64,000 bases of DNA. Origin: Saprospiraceae bacterium. GTDB taxonomy: Bacteria > Bacteroidota > Bacteroidia > Chitinophagales > Saprospiraceae. Shown piece after piece: positions 45,810-55,311 of this stretch. A model generated the notes under the pieces. The model did no database searches. It worked only from the letters and a program-made list of their open reading frames with translations, and was not told the origin of the DNA. The position numbers and the translations under genes were made by a program. Positions within the stretch are counted from its first letter, which is position 1. Every line of letters starts with the position of its first letter. Location: assembly GCA_020627825.1 (NCBI GenBank), contig JAHDGD010000002.1:1-64000 (forward strand), in the 5' to 3' direction.

Positions 45810-46157
45810 TTACGCATGTAATCGTGATTGTCTATCAAGTAAAACTTCTTCTGTTTCAACTCGCTCTGGATCAGGTAAGCAACAATCTACAGGACAAACG
45901 GCAGCACATTGAGGTTCTTCATGAAACCCTTTACATTCTGTACATTTATCAGCAACTATAAAATAATAGTCCTCGTAAATAGGAGCATTTTCCCCTTCAG
46001 CATCTACCACTGTACCATCCACTAATGTATATGCACCTGCAACTGTTGTACCCTCACTCATTTTCCAGTTTACGCCACCTTCGTAGATCGCATTATTCGG
46101 ACACTCTGGTTCACAAGCTCCACAATTGATACAATCATCTGTTATGTAAATTGCCAT
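45810..46157 (-). CDS. Ferredoxin with two 4Fe-4S clusters
   Basis: 115 aa. The N-terminal half has CINCGACEPECP (Cys at 9, 12, 15 and 19). The second cluster uses CTECKGFHEEPQCAAVCPVD, with a longer-than-normal insertion between Cys residues, as in the Chromatium/Azotobacter-type (Alvin-like) 2[4Fe-4S] ferredoxins; the cluster-connecting insertion (WKMSEGTTVAGAYTLVDG) is typical of Bacteroidota versions. Cytoplasmic electron carrier. TACTTTTG box on the minus strand at 46174-46181. Next gene downstream is the MBL hydrolase, separated by a palindrome. Confidence 0.93.
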   Translation of the reverse strand: MAIYITDDCINCGACEPECPNNAIYEGGVNWKMSEGTTVAGAYTLVDGTVVDAEGENAPIYEDYYFIVADKCTECKGFHEEPQCAAVCPVDCCLPDPERVETEEVLLDRQSRLHA

Positions 46158-46217
46158 TATTTTAAATTTTCTACAAAAGTAATACCTGATTAAATTAAAT
46201 GGTTCATTTATAAAGGA

Positions 46218-47006
46218 TTATTTATCATAAATTCTTCCTATTTTATGGATTGTTGTTGAGTTAGCTTGTTGAGTCCCCATCATTAAGACGTCTTGGATAT
46301 TAACATGTTTTGGTTGCATAGCAATAAAAACTATTGTTTTCGCAACATCCTTGCTGGTTAATGGATTAAAATCATTATATATTTTAGCCTTTTTCTTATC
46401 TCCATCAAATCGGTTCAAAGCAAATTCAGTTTCTTCTACATGTGCTGGGCTCACTTGAGATACTTTTATTCCATATGTATGTAAATCAAGACGCATTCCC
46501 TTAGTCAAAGCATCAACTGCATGTTTGGTAGCGCAATAAACTGCGCCATTTGGATATACTTCATGTCCTGCCGTAGAACATACGTTAATTATGTGTCCTT
46601 TTTTTCGTTTAACAAAAGCTTTAGAAACAAATTTACTTAGATATAAAAGTCCCTTTACATTTGTGTCTATCATAGTTTCCCAATGTTCAAATGAACCATC
46701 ATGAATAGGGGAGAGTCCTTTTGCACCTCCAGCATTATTAACTAATATTGAAATTTTTGACTTCACGTCATCTGAAATAGATTTCCAAGCATCTTGCACT
46801 GCTTTTTTATCCCTTATATCGAATTGCATTGATATAATATCAACACCATATTTGAGTGATAATTTCTTTTCTATTTCAATCAATCTTTCTTGTCTTCGAC
46901 CAGTAATTAACAAATCAAAACCAAGTTTAGCAAATTCCTTTGCGCAAGCTCTACCAATGCCGGAGGTTGCTCCTGTAATAAAAGCAATTTTAGAATGTTT
47001 TTTCAT
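46218..47006 (-). CDS. Short-chain dehydrogenase/reductase (YdfG-like)
   Basis: 262 aa. Rossmann nucleotide motif TGATSGIGRACAKEFA (TGxxxGIG), NNAG in ILVNNAGGAKGL, and active site Ser (NVCSTAGHEV) with YxxxK (YCATKHAVDAL). The residue after the second strand is Arg in TGRRQERL, favouring NADP(H). It resembles the serine/3-hydroxy acid dehydrogenase YdfG group. The start overlaps the stop of the upstream TlpA-like lipoprotein by one base. Substrate unknown. Confidence 0.9.
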   Translation of the reverse strand: MKKHSKIAFITGATSGIGRACAKEFAKLGFDLLITGRRQERLIEIEKKLSLKYGVDIISMQFDIRDKKAVQDAWKSISDDVKSKISILVNNAGGAKGLSPIHDGSFEHWETMIDTNVKGLLYLSKFVSKAFVKRKKGHIINVCSTAGHEVYPNGAVYCATKHAVDALTKGMRLDLHTYGIKVSQVSPAHVEETEFALNRFDGDKKKAKIYNDFNPLTSKDVAKTIVFIAMQPKHVNIQDVLMMGTQQANSTTIHKIGRIYDK

Positions 47007-48307
47007 TACGACTCGAAGGCTTTATTAAGTTCATTATAAAATTCTTTTTCAAAATCTTTATATTTTGAAGTCGCAGGTCCATTAAATCCAGTATGAATAT
47101 AAAGCACCTCATTGTCTTTATTAATGATCATTAGAGTGGGGAAAGAGATGACTTTATTTAGAAAAGGAAAAGTTTCACTTGCCAGGCTTTTACTTAAAGT
47201 ACCACCATATACTATAGGGAAATTTAGCTCCATTTTGTTAGCATATTTTTCTAACGTAGAGAGCGCCTTAGTTTTATCTTTAGGACGTTCAAAACCAACT
47301 GCCATTATTTCCAATTTATCATTATACGAATCTTTTACACGTTTAAGAAACTTCATTTCATCTTTACAGTTCGGACACCAAGTCCCCATGATGGATACTA
47401 TTTTTACTTTTTCTTTAAAAATGGGATCATTAATGGAAAGTTGTTTCCCATCAATTCCTGTAAAATCAAAATCAATACTTGGGTTTTCTTCTGTAAGATA
47501 AGTGAGTTCGCTTGGATTTGTTAATTGGAAAGCGCTATTTCTTTTAGCTGACCAAGCTGCTTTATAATGCTTGCCACTTCTAAACGTTCCTATGATGCTA
47601 TCCTTTGTAATCATTTTACTTGTAAAAAGGAAAGCATGTGTTCCATCAAACACGCTAAGGTAAGCTTTATTATCTTGTACCGTCCCTTCTAGATATCTAT
47701 AATCACCTGTTTCAGTCATAAATGTTCCTGTCAGGTGGTTATTCTCTTGGATGAATTCACCTATTGCTTTATATTCATCTTCTGTTCCTTCTTCAAAAGT
47801 AACTTCCCACCTTCCTCCCATATCCAAAGCAGGTTCTTTCTTGAGGGGCGTAAAACGATAATCTTTTCCAAATTTTGCAGTAAAAGGAATAAAATAATTG
47901 TTTTTGTCAGGTATTTCGAACCTACCGGTCATCCCATTACTTTCGTATTTTGCTGAAATATGAGAACCATATTCAGGAAAACTTACTTTAAAAGTATCTT
48001 TTGTTGTTCTCGAATCTCTACCGAATTCTACTTCCTTAACTTCTATGCGTTCTTCACCATTTAAAAAATAGAAGATCATATTATTGGACGCATCATATTC
48101 TATTTCAAAATTAAAAGGGAGTCTTGTATCATCTAGAACTTCATTGCCTAATTGAACTTCTTCATCGCCTTCATTTGGCATAAAATTTTTACTTTCCAAA
48201 ATTAATTCACCTCGCCATTTTCCTGGGGGTAACTTGTCATATGTATTTGTAATTTCTACACATGAGTTAAATGTGAAGAGTACGAATAAACAATAAATAT
48301 ATCTCAT
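47006..48307 (-). CDS. TlpA-like thioredoxin-fold lipoprotein
   Basis: 433 aa. The N-terminus MRYIYCLFVLFTFNSC has a lipobox (FNSC, Cys16), so it is lipid-anchored in the envelope. The region 25-280 is beta-rich, possibly a lipocalin-like or DUF4369-like domain (GKWRGELIL, MGGRWEVTFEEG), and 285-433 is a TlpA/AhpC-TSA thioredoxin domain with the active site GTWCPNCKDEM (CPNC) and the cis-Pro region SFPTLMIINKD. Likely role: periplasmic thiol reduction or cytochrome/redox maturation. Coupled with the SDR gene downstream. Confidence 0.87.
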   Translation of the reverse strand: MRYIYCLFVLFTFNSCVEITNTYDKLPPGKWRGELILESKNFMPNEGDEEVQLGNEVLDDTRLPFNFEIEYDASNNMIFYFLNGEERIEVKEVEFGRDSRTTKDTFKVSFPEYGSHISAKYESNGMTGRFEIPDKNNYFIPFTAKFGKDYRFTPLKKEPALDMGGRWEVTFEEGTEDEYKAIGEFIQENNHLTGTFMTETGDYRYLEGTVQDNKAYLSVFDGTHAFLFTSKMITKDSIIGTFRSGKHYKAAWSAKRNSAFQLTNPSELTYLTEENPSIDFDFTGIDGKQLSINDPIFKEKVKIVSIMGTWCPNCKDEMKFLKRVKDSYNDKLEIMAVGFERPKDKTKALSTLEKYANKMELNFPIVYGGTLSKSLASETFPFLNKVISFPTLMIINKDNEVLYIHTGFNGPATSKYKDFEKEFYNELNKAFES

Positions 48308-48313
48308 ATCCTT

Positions 48314-48838
48314 TTATTTAGAAGAACCTTTGAAATGGTCTTCTTTGTATTTAAAAAGTACATTGAAAGTGGTTAGTGAACCATATATTCTAGAAATATA
48401 TTGCTGAAGGTTAACTTTTTCTTCATCAGATAATTTACTAGAGTTAATTCGTTGTTCCATCACTCTCAATCTGTCCCTTGTCATAACAATTTTATGAAAG
48501 AATGTTTCAATTGGAATTTCTTTTGGCTTAAGATCATCATCTGCAGGTTTCAGTATCATTGTGCCGTTTTCCCACTTTGCTCCTAGTTCAATAATTTCAT
48601 TAGAAGCCCCCCAAAATCTTAGTATTTTTGCCAAACTTTTTTCAGCTTGAGAAAAGCTTTGTTCAGGTTCATAATCTATTTTCTCAATGATCTCGAACCC
48701 CTCATAATCTCTGCCTAAATTTTTGATCCCATATTGCATAAAGCATAATTTATATGCTGCTACATTTACTTCTATGATGACTCCTTCTCCGAAAGCTGGG
48801 TGTTTTATTCGACTACCAATTCCTAGGGTATTATCCAT
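48314..48838 (-). CDS. Uncharacterised conserved protein with SH3/Tudor-like N-terminus
   Basis: 174 aa. The N-terminus LGIGSRIKHPAFGEGVIIEV matches the small beta-barrel seen in CarD- or UvrD-C-terminal-like proteins (GxxVxHxxFGxGxV), which bind nucleic acid or RNA polymerase. The rest is mainly helical with a coiled-coil-like segment (~120-150). No signal peptide. It sits just 6 bp before the TlpA-like gene in the same orientation. Function unknown; a transcription- or repair-related role is only an inference from the barrel. Confidence 0.65.
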   Translation of the reverse strand: MDNTLGIGSRIKHPAFGEGVIIEVNVAAYKLCFMQYGIKNLGRDYEGFEIIEKIDYEPEQSFSQAEKSLAKILRFWGASNEIIELGAKWENGTMILKPADDDLKPKEIPIETFFHKIVMTRDRLRVMEQRINSSKLSDEEKVNLQQYISRIYGSLTTFNVLFKYKEDHFKGSSK

Positions 48839-48911
48839 TTTATATTCTTTAAGTTTACGTAAAAGTACGCAAGCTTAAGAATTTATCCTTAGACCATACA
48901 TGTTTTAATCC

Positions 48912-51425
48912 TTATTGTTTTTGAAAAATTTGTGCTGTAGTCTTTCCGTTAATAATAGTCTGAAGAATATAGCTGCCAGTAGTGTAATGGTCTATATTTA
49001 GTTGGGAAGTTCCATTAGTTTCAGGAATTTCTTGAATGAGTTGTCCATCCATTGATAAAATCTGTGCATTGCTTGTTCCCTGCGCCCATTCAATTGTCAG
49101 TAAAGATGAAACAGGGTTAGGAAATAACTTTGTTTGCTGGATCGTATGTAATTCTTCTTCTTCATTGGAAACAAAGAAATCAATTTGGAAATCGTAAATA
49201 CCTCTTCCGTACGTTCCAAATCTCACAGTTTGATCGTTGTTAACTAATTCTACACTCCAATATGTAACGTCTGGAGCTGATTCTCCTAGCATACTGTACC
49301 ATTTATTCTGAGATAATATACAAACAAAAGGGCCACTTGTTGTAGCCGCAAAAAGCAATGACTCTTCATCATTCATCGCCATTCCAAGAATTACCGTTGA
49401 AGGTAGTCCATCTGAATAATTTTCAAATGTTACTCCACCATCAATTGATTTCATACATGGAACACCATTAAAGCCATTTCCTCCTGTGTAAACAATTTCT
49501 TTATTCGTTTTTGAGGCAACTATAGCTTGGCCATACAAATAATGACCTCCTGGAACATCATCGGATTTTGTAAATGTCTCACCAAAATCATTACTAGTGA
49601 AGAAAACACCATTATCTGTAGCTGCATAAATCGTTTGTTCAAATTCATCAGCAACTGTAATCGCTGATACCACACCTCCTGATGCTGCTCTGAAGTCAAA
49701 ATCTAATTGTGAAGCATTAATTTGATTGTCCACTGCTTCTAATCTAACTATGTAAGAACCCGAACCTCCATTTATATTTCCACCTGCAGCATAAATATGA
49801 TCTGAAAATTCATGTGGCGGTGCAGCAAGTGGTGGAATCCACACACTCTCATTGGTTGACTCTATTGTATAACTAGCTGTGATTCCTTGATCATTTGGCT
49901 GAGGCCAAAAACTGATCCAGCCACCAGGATAAACTGTCCACAATTTCCCGTTTGTAGTGAACTGAATATGACCGTAATCTCCAGATATTGGTTGTGCTAA
50001 AATAAGGGCTTCATCTTCAATATCCGCTCCTCTTTGAAAACCTTGATCTTGAGAACCAGCATAAATATATTCTTCTGATCCTGGACTTGTTCTTACACTA
50101 TAATATTGAGATACATTAAGCCCTATTAATGAAAAATTAGTAGGTTGCTGATCATAGGTAAACATTTTGCTAATTCCGCCATGATTACTAATCAACATAA
50201 AATACTCATCAGTATCTTGATCGACATAATCGCTAAACCACATCATATCAGCATGCAATTTATTCACTACATCACCATAATATTCAGCCCAACCATTAAT
50301 CATTTCCCAATTTTGTCCTCCATCAAAAGATCGATAACATTCTATATCACCATACATCAGGAAATCTGGATTTTGACTGCTTACAAAAATTCCCACTCCC
50401 CATGGATTTGACGGTAATGTTCCTTGGTCAGTCCATGTTACCCCTTCATCAATTGATCTAAAAACAGACACCCCATTTTGATTGGTTAACGCATATAGAT
50501 ATGGGGTTCCATCCTCATCAACTGATGCAACAAATCTTGCAGATCTGCCTTGTAAATCCAAAGGAGAGAAACTTTGAATAAGATCGACTGCTGTTTTATC
50601 ACTATTCATTTTATAAACTCTACATATTGTTCCTAAAGATTCCAGAATATACATTTCATCTGTTTTTCTGATATGAGCTAGCGAAATCAAATTCATATCA
50701 TTTGTAATAAAGGAATGAATTTTAGTGTATGTAGCTCCTAAATCATTAGATACATAAAGGTTTGAATTGGTGTCTCCAGGTTCATTGGCTATTACAAAAA
50801 TTCGTTGTGTACCATCTACTGCCATAACTTCATCTTTGAAGCTAACAAAAAATGGAATATTGGAAGGAATCCATGTTTGTCCATCATCATCGCTATAATG
50901 TGGTATGCGATTAATATTTGCCGCTATTCTTCTATTGCCATCTATATAACCTACTTCCAAAAAACGGACATTAAATCGAGCTCTTTCATTCACTACCTCC
51001 CATGTAAATCCATCTAAGCCTCCTTTCCATATGTGCCCACCTGCACTAACAAGAAATAGTTCATCTGTTGTATCATCATAAGCCGTTTTAAATACACTTC
51101 CTGCTTGATTGATACTACCTTTTTCTATCCATTCGCCGGTGATCAATCCATCAGCAATAGATTCTATTGGTGTTCTTGTAGAAATATTTGTGTTTCGTTT
51201 TTTAAATCGATCATAGGCATTTTCACGCATAATCTCTTCCGCCGTTTTATCCCCTTCTGTTCTGAATAATTTTTCTTTCCATGCTTTCTTAGAAGCAGAA
51301 AAAACCGGATTTTCCATGTCTTCTTTTACGATGGTGTTTTCATCGGTGGGAGCAGGCATTAATGTCGATTGTTCTTTGCAAGAAACTAAAGTAAGAACGA
51401 ATATAAAAGGTAGTAAATATTTCAT
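48912..51425 (-). CDS. Sortilin/BNR-like repeat protein with lipobox and T9SS type A C-terminal domain
   Basis: 837 aa. MKYLLPFIFVLTLVSC gives a lipoprotein signal (LVSC, Cys16). The body (~90-750) is a beta-propeller of sortilin/Asp-box repeats, seen as repeated ...DDGQTWIPSNIP, ..SIDEGVTWTDQG, ..SFDGGQNWEMIN and ..SNDFGETFTKSD. The C-terminal ~80 residues (TKLFPNPVSSLLTIEW ... YILQTIINGKTTAQIFQKQ) form a type A (Por) T9SS sorting domain. Cargo of T9SS with a type II signal peptide is unusual but known in a few cases. Probably a surface binding or sugar-hydrolase-like protein; Asp boxes alone do not show enzyme activity. Confidence 0.88.
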   Translation of the reverse strand: MKYLLPFIFVLTLVSCKEQSTLMPAPTDENTIVKEDMENPVFSASKKAWKEKLFRTEGDKTAEEIMRENAYDRFKKRNTNISTRTPIESIADGLITGEWIEKGSINQAGSVFKTAYDDTTDELFLVSAGGHIWKGGLDGFTWEVVNERARFNVRFLEVGYIDGNRRIAANINRIPHYSDDDGQTWIPSNIPFFVSFKDEVMAVDGTQRIFVIANEPGDTNSNLYVSNDLGATYTKIHSFITNDMNLISLAHIRKTDEMYILESLGTICRVYKMNSDKTAVDLIQSFSPLDLQGRSARFVASVDEDGTPYLYALTNQNGVSVFRSIDEGVTWTDQGTLPSNPWGVGIFVSSQNPDFLMYGDIECYRSFDGGQNWEMINGWAEYYGDVVNKLHADMMWFSDYVDQDTDEYFMLISNHGGISKMFTYDQQPTNFSLIGLNVSQYYSVRTSPGSEEYIYAGSQDQGFQRGADIEDEALILAQPISGDYGHIQFTTNGKLWTVYPGGWISFWPQPNDQGITASYTIESTNESVWIPPLAAPPHEFSDHIYAAGGNINGGSGSYIVRLEAVDNQINASQLDFDFRAASGGVVSAITVADEFEQTIYAATDNGVFFTSNDFGETFTKSDDVPGGHYLYGQAIVASKTNKEIVYTGGNGFNGVPCMKSIDGGVTFENYSDGLPSTVILGMAMNDEESLLFAATTSGPFVCILSQNKWYSMLGESAPDVTYWSVELVNNDQTVRFGTYGRGIYDFQIDFFVSNEEEELHTIQQTKLFPNPVSSLLTIEWAQGTSNAQILSMDGQLIQEIPETNGTSQLNIDHYTTGSYILQTIINGKTTAQIFQKQ

Positions 51426-51461
51426 TTTCAGTTGTTTGCCTAAAGGTATGAAAACCTCAAA

Positions 51462-52781
51462 TTAATTTTTATAGTGATCCTTCAAGTTTTTGGGATTTGG
51501 TTCACCAAGTTGACCTGTTGACTTGGCGACGACCATCGAAACTGTTGCATCTCCTGTTACGTTAACCATAGTTCGACACATATCGAGTGGACGATCTACA
51601 GCCAATATCATAACAATTCCCTTTTCAAGTAATTCAGATGGAAAATTTATGGATTCTAACACGATAATCAACATAATAACTCCAGCTCCTGGAACAGCTG
51701 CTGAGCCTATAGATGCTAAAAGTGCGGTTAAAAGAATTGTTAAGATCATGCCCATTGTTAACTCCACATTCAATGCCTGGCATATGAAAACTGCTGCAAC
51801 AGCTTGATATAAGGACGTTCCATCCATATTAATTGTTGCACCCACAGGAAGTACAAAACTACTGACCTCTTCATCTACTCCTAGGTGTTCTTCCACTCGT
51901 TCCATAGTTACGGGTAATGTTGCTGCGCTTGAACTGGTACTAAATGCTACAAGTTGCGCAGGAGAGATACCTTTTAAAAAATCCATTGGTGATCTTCCTG
52001 TATAAAAGAACACGACAATTAAATAGAAAACAATCATTAATGCCAATCCTACTACTACTGTCAATCCATAAACTATTAAACTGAAAATTAGATCAGGTCT
52101 ACTGGTCTCTGCTACTAATTTAGCCATTAAGGCAAATACACCTACAGGTGCGATAAGCATAATAAGATCTACCATTTTCATGATGATGTCATTCAATGCA
52201 TCAAATATATTCTTCAAGGGTTTTGCTTTCTCCTTGTCAATTAGTATCATACATATTCCAAGTAAAATCACAAAAAATATAACTTGGAGCATCAAACCAT
52301 TCTCGGACATGGAATGAAATATATTTTCAGGTACAATATCTACTAATGGTTGAAGAGGGCCAGCCTCACCTTGAGCTTTTGCATTTTGTATCTTTCCTTC
52401 AGCAGTCTCACTATTTTCAGCAACCAATTCAGATAATGTTTCTTCACTAATATAACTACCAGGATTTACTATATTTACTAGAGCAAGCCCTATTGATATT
52501 GCAACTATTGTTGTTAATACATACAAAATAATAGTACGTATCCCCATTCTAGAAAACTTACTGATATCTTCTAAGTCACTAATTCCTTTTACTAATGACG
52601 CAATAATTAATGGAATTGCAATCATTTTTAAAAGACCTATAAAAATAGTTCCAAATGGCCCTATCCAATCTTTTACAAATTGAACATATCCCATATTGGT
52701 TAAGGTATAACCCACAAGAAACCCCAGAACCATTCCTATTAAAATCTTCCAATGTAAAGCTATTTTTTTCATTTTTTTCAT
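51462..52781 (-). CDS. Dicarboxylate/amino acid:cation symporter (DAACS family)
   Basis: 439 aa from the ATG at 52781 (another ATG at 52772 is equally possible; a frame from a TTG at 52805 lies in a palindrome and is rejected). About eight membrane helices plus two re-entrant hairpins, e.g. WKILIGMVLGFLVGY and ILYVLTTIVAISIGLALV. Hallmark motifs: STSSSAATLPVTMERVEEHLG (Ser-rich HP1) and GATINMDGTSLYQAVAAVF, and the conserved Asp/Arg region DRPLDMCRTMVNVTGDAT. Resembles GltP/DctA-type glutamate or C4-dicarboxylate carriers; the substrate is not certain. The palindrome at 52786-52809 lies in its leader. Confidence 0.92.
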   Translation of the reverse strand: MKKMKKIALHWKILIGMVLGFLVGYTLTNMGYVQFVKDWIGPFGTIFIGLLKMIAIPLIIASLVKGISDLEDISKFSRMGIRTIILYVLTTIVAISIGLALVNIVNPGSYISEETLSELVAENSETAEGKIQNAKAQGEAGPLQPLVDIVPENIFHSMSENGLMLQVIFFVILLGICMILIDKEKAKPLKNIFDALNDIIMKMVDLIMLIAPVGVFALMAKLVAETSRPDLIFSLIVYGLTVVVGLALMIVFYLIVVFFYTGRSPMDFLKGISPAQLVAFSTSSSAATLPVTMERVEEHLGVDEEVSSFVLPVGATINMDGTSLYQAVAAVFICQALNVELTMGMILTILLTALLASIGSAAVPGAGVIMLIIVLESINFPSELLEKGIVMILAVDRPLDMCRTMVNVTGDATVSMVVAKSTGQLGEPNPKNLKDHYKN

Positions 52782-52785
52782 TTTA

Positions 52786-52809
52786 TTTTTTGGGCTCAAG
52801 CCCAAAAAA
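52786..52809. repeat. Dispersed palindrome, longest copy
   Basis: Six T, GGGC, TCAA, GCCC, six A: arms of 10-11 bp. Lies between accC and the dctA-like gene; in either direction the stem is followed by a T-run, so it could also act as a two-way terminator. Confidence 0.85.
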
Positions 52810-52838
52810 GATCAAAGGTATAATCGATCACCTACCAT

Positions 52839-54278
52839 TTATTGATTAATCACAATTTGGCTAGATTTCTCATTTTTAAGATATTTCAATAACTCCGCAG
52901 CAGCTGGAAAGACATGGTTTTCTTCATTTTTTAAGGCTTCAGAATTGAAATAAGCTTTAACAAAATTGGTTGTAAAATCACCACTAATAAAGGCTGGATG
53001 GTTTAAAACAAAAGTGCCGAATTCCAACGTCGTTTTTATCCCTTCTATCTGATAATCTGCGATTGCTTTTTTAAGTCCTTCAATAGCTGCTAACCGATCT
53101 TTCCCATAAAAAACCAATTTAGCAATCATAGGATCATAATATATAGGAATTTCATCTCCTTCTTCATAACCATCGTCTAATCGAACACCAGGTCCTTCTG
53201 GTCTTTTGTATACATTCAATGTTCCTATATCTGGTAAAAAATTATTCATAGGATCCTCTGCATATACTCTTAGTTCAATGGCATGTCCATTCATAGCAAT
53301 CTCTTCTTGCTTAAAACTAAGTTTTTGATTTTCAGCAACTTTTATTTGCTCTTTAACCAGATCAATTCCAGTAATCATTTCTGTTACCGGATGTTCAACT
53401 TGCAGTCGCGTATTCATTTCTAAAAAATAAAATTCATGCTTGTCATTTATTAAAAATTCTACAGTACCTGCACCACTGTAATTACAAGCTTTGGCTACAC
53501 GAACTGCAGCAGCGCCCATTTCTGCCCTTAAGTCAGAAGAAAGAACAGCACTAGGAGCTTCCTCTACTACTTTCTGATGTCTACGTTGAATACTACATTC
53601 TCTTTCTTGTAAGTGCACACAATTTCCATGATTATCAGCAAGTACTTGGATTTCGATGTGTCTTGGTTTTGTTACAAATTTTTCTATAAACACCGATCCA
53701 TCTCCAAAAGCTGATACAGCTTCACTAATTGCCATTTGCATTTGCGACTCTATATCTTCTTCATTTTCAACAAGTCGCATACCTTTACCTCCACCACCAG
53801 CTGAAGCTTTTATAAGAATAGGAAACCCAATATCTTTTGCAATTTTCACAGCAGTTGCTACATCTTTTATAGCTTCATCTGTTCCAGGAACCATAGGAAT
53901 ATCATGTGCCTTTACTGCTTCTTTTGCTGCTAATTTCGATCCCATAACAGTAATGGCTTCTACAGGTGGCCCAATAAATGTGATATTTGCTTCACTTACG
54001 GCCTTTGCAAATTGAGCATTTTCACTAAGAAACCCATATCCAGGATGAATCATATCCACTTTATGCTTCTTACATATGTCAATAATTTTAGGAATATCTA
54101 AATATGATTCTTTAGCTGGTGAAGGTCCTAGATGATAAGCTTCATTTGCCATTCTCACATGTTTTGCTTGTTTGTCAAAGTCTGAATATACAGCAACTGC
54201 TATATAGCCCATTTCCTTGATCGTCCTGATAATCCTACAAGCTATTTCTCCTCGATTTGCAACTAAAATTTTCTTCAT
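52839..54278 (-). CDS. accC: Acetyl-CoA carboxylase, biotin carboxylase subunit
   Basis: 479 aa. KKILVANRGEIACRIIRTI is the start. The ATP-grasp core shows KASAGGGGKGMRLV, ECSIQRRHQKVVEEAPS, EFYFLEMNTRLQVEHPVTEM, and the biotin carboxylase C-terminal domain ELRVYAEDP. Carboxylates biotin on the carrier protein AccB with ATP and bicarbonate, for malonyl-CoA synthesis. accB is not adjacent. The slightly longer C-terminus than E. coli AccC (449 aa) ends with a tail after GDFTTNFV. It starts on the base after the stop of a coiled-coil protein gene. It could also serve a propionyl-CoA carboxylase. Confidence 0.92.
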   Translation of the reverse strand: MKKILVANRGEIACRIIRTIKEMGYIAVAVYSDFDKQAKHVRMANEAYHLGPSPAKESYLDIPKIIDICKKHKVDMIHPGYGFLSENAQFAKAVSEANITFIGPPVEAITVMGSKLAAKEAVKAHDIPMVPGTDEAIKDVATAVKIAKDIGFPILIKASAGGGGKGMRLVENEEDIESQMQMAISEAVSAFGDGSVFIEKFVTKPRHIEIQVLADNHGNCVHLQERECSIQRRHQKVVEEAPSAVLSSDLRAEMGAAAVRVAKACNYSGAGTVEFLINDKHEFYFLEMNTRLQVEHPVTEMITGIDLVKEQIKVAENQKLSFKQEEIAMNGHAIELRVYAEDPMNNFLPDIGTLNVYKRPEGPGVRLDDGYEEGDEIPIYYDPMIAKLVFYGKDRLAAIEGLKKAIADYQIEGIKTTLEFGTFVLNHPAFISGDFTTNFVKAYFNSEALKNEENHVFPAAAELLKYLKNEKSSQIVINQ

Positions 54279-55211
54279 CTATCTAAGTAATAATTGGTCT
54301 TTGGTTTCACTAAGAAGGCTGATTTCTTCTTCTATTTTTCCTAATTTATTTTCTAAGTCTCGAATTAAACGTGTCACTTTATCTTTAGTTAATTCAACAT
54401 TTCCTAACGCATTTTTGATCTTTTGCTGTATAACCCAGTCGCTTATCAGATTATCAAAGAATATATCCATGAAGGAATTAAAATTTCCTATATTGATTTC
54501 AAATTCTTGGTTACGAACACCAACATCGTATAATTCTTGTTGAAATTTATTTAATTGTCGTTGTGCAAAATGAGCCGCTTTCTGAGCATTATCGATGGCT
54601 CCTTTTTTATAGTAAGACGACTGTCTAGAAGAAGACCCCATGTCCCATGATCCCCAGTCTTTTGCTTTTTTCAAATAACTCACCAGTTTTTTAAGATCGT
54701 CTATACTAGCTTGTCCTGCATCAATAGCTTCATTAACTTCTTTGCGATACCGTATAAATTCATCAATCTTGTAAACAATCTTCATCAATTCTTTCCCTTG
54801 TTGAGAATTGGAGAGTAGTAACTCTTTTTCACGTTTCTTTTTAAGAGACTCCAGTTTATTCTCGTACATTTTAATATCGACAATTTTCTTTTTCAGTAAG
54901 TCTCTTTCGTATTCCAAAACTTCAACTTGTTTCTTGAAATCATTGTACTTAAGAGATGCTTGCAGATATTCTTGTCTTTCTTTTTCAATTTGCTTTTCTT
55001 TCGATCCTAGCACTTTGGCAAAAAGTGATTTCATAGAAAGACCTTCAATTTCTTTTACGTCATTATATTCTTTTTCTAATATATCATGGAGCTCGTCTAG
55101 TTTTTTATATGCATTATTCAACTCGTTTTTAGTTGAATTAAAATGTTTTTCAACCTTTTCAAGCCCAATCAATATTTCGAGTGTCTCTTTTATTTGTTTT
55201 TGTGTATCCAA
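54279..55211 (-). CDS. Uncharacterised coiled-coil protein
   Basis: 310 aa; start TTG at 55211. Long heptad-like runs at about 1-145 (e.g. VEVLEYERDLLKKKIVDIK, ELNNAYKKLDELHDILEKEY) and 215-310. The mid-portion contains the motif LKKAKDWGSWDMGSSSRQSS. No signal peptide or membrane helix, so cytoplasmic. The stop is immediately followed by the accC start, so the two share an operon. The divergent neighbour (55312) is an amphipathic-repeat protein. I recognise no named family; possibly a structural or scaffold protein. Confidence 0.6.
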   Translation of the reverse strand: MDTQKQIKETLEILIGLEKVEKHFNSTKNELNNAYKKLDELHDILEKEYNDVKEIEGLSMKSLFAKVLGSKEKQIEKERQEYLQASLKYNDFKKQVEVLEYERDLLKKKIVDIKMYENKLESLKKKREKELLLSNSQQGKELMKIVYKIDEFIRYRKEVNEAIDAGQASIDDLKKLVSYLKKAKDWGSWDMGSSSRQSSYYKKGAIDNAQKAAHFAQRQLNKFQQELYDVGVRNQEFEINIGNFNSFMDIFFDNLISDWVIQQKIKNALGNVELTKDKVTRLIRDLENKLGKIEEEISLLSETKDQLLLR

Positions 55212-55311
55212 ATTGATGTATTCGTTTCAAAACCGAAAATTAATGAAATATTTACACAGAAATTGCAGTAAAATGAATGAATCGTATTAATTTTCTACCA
55301 AAATATAAAAT

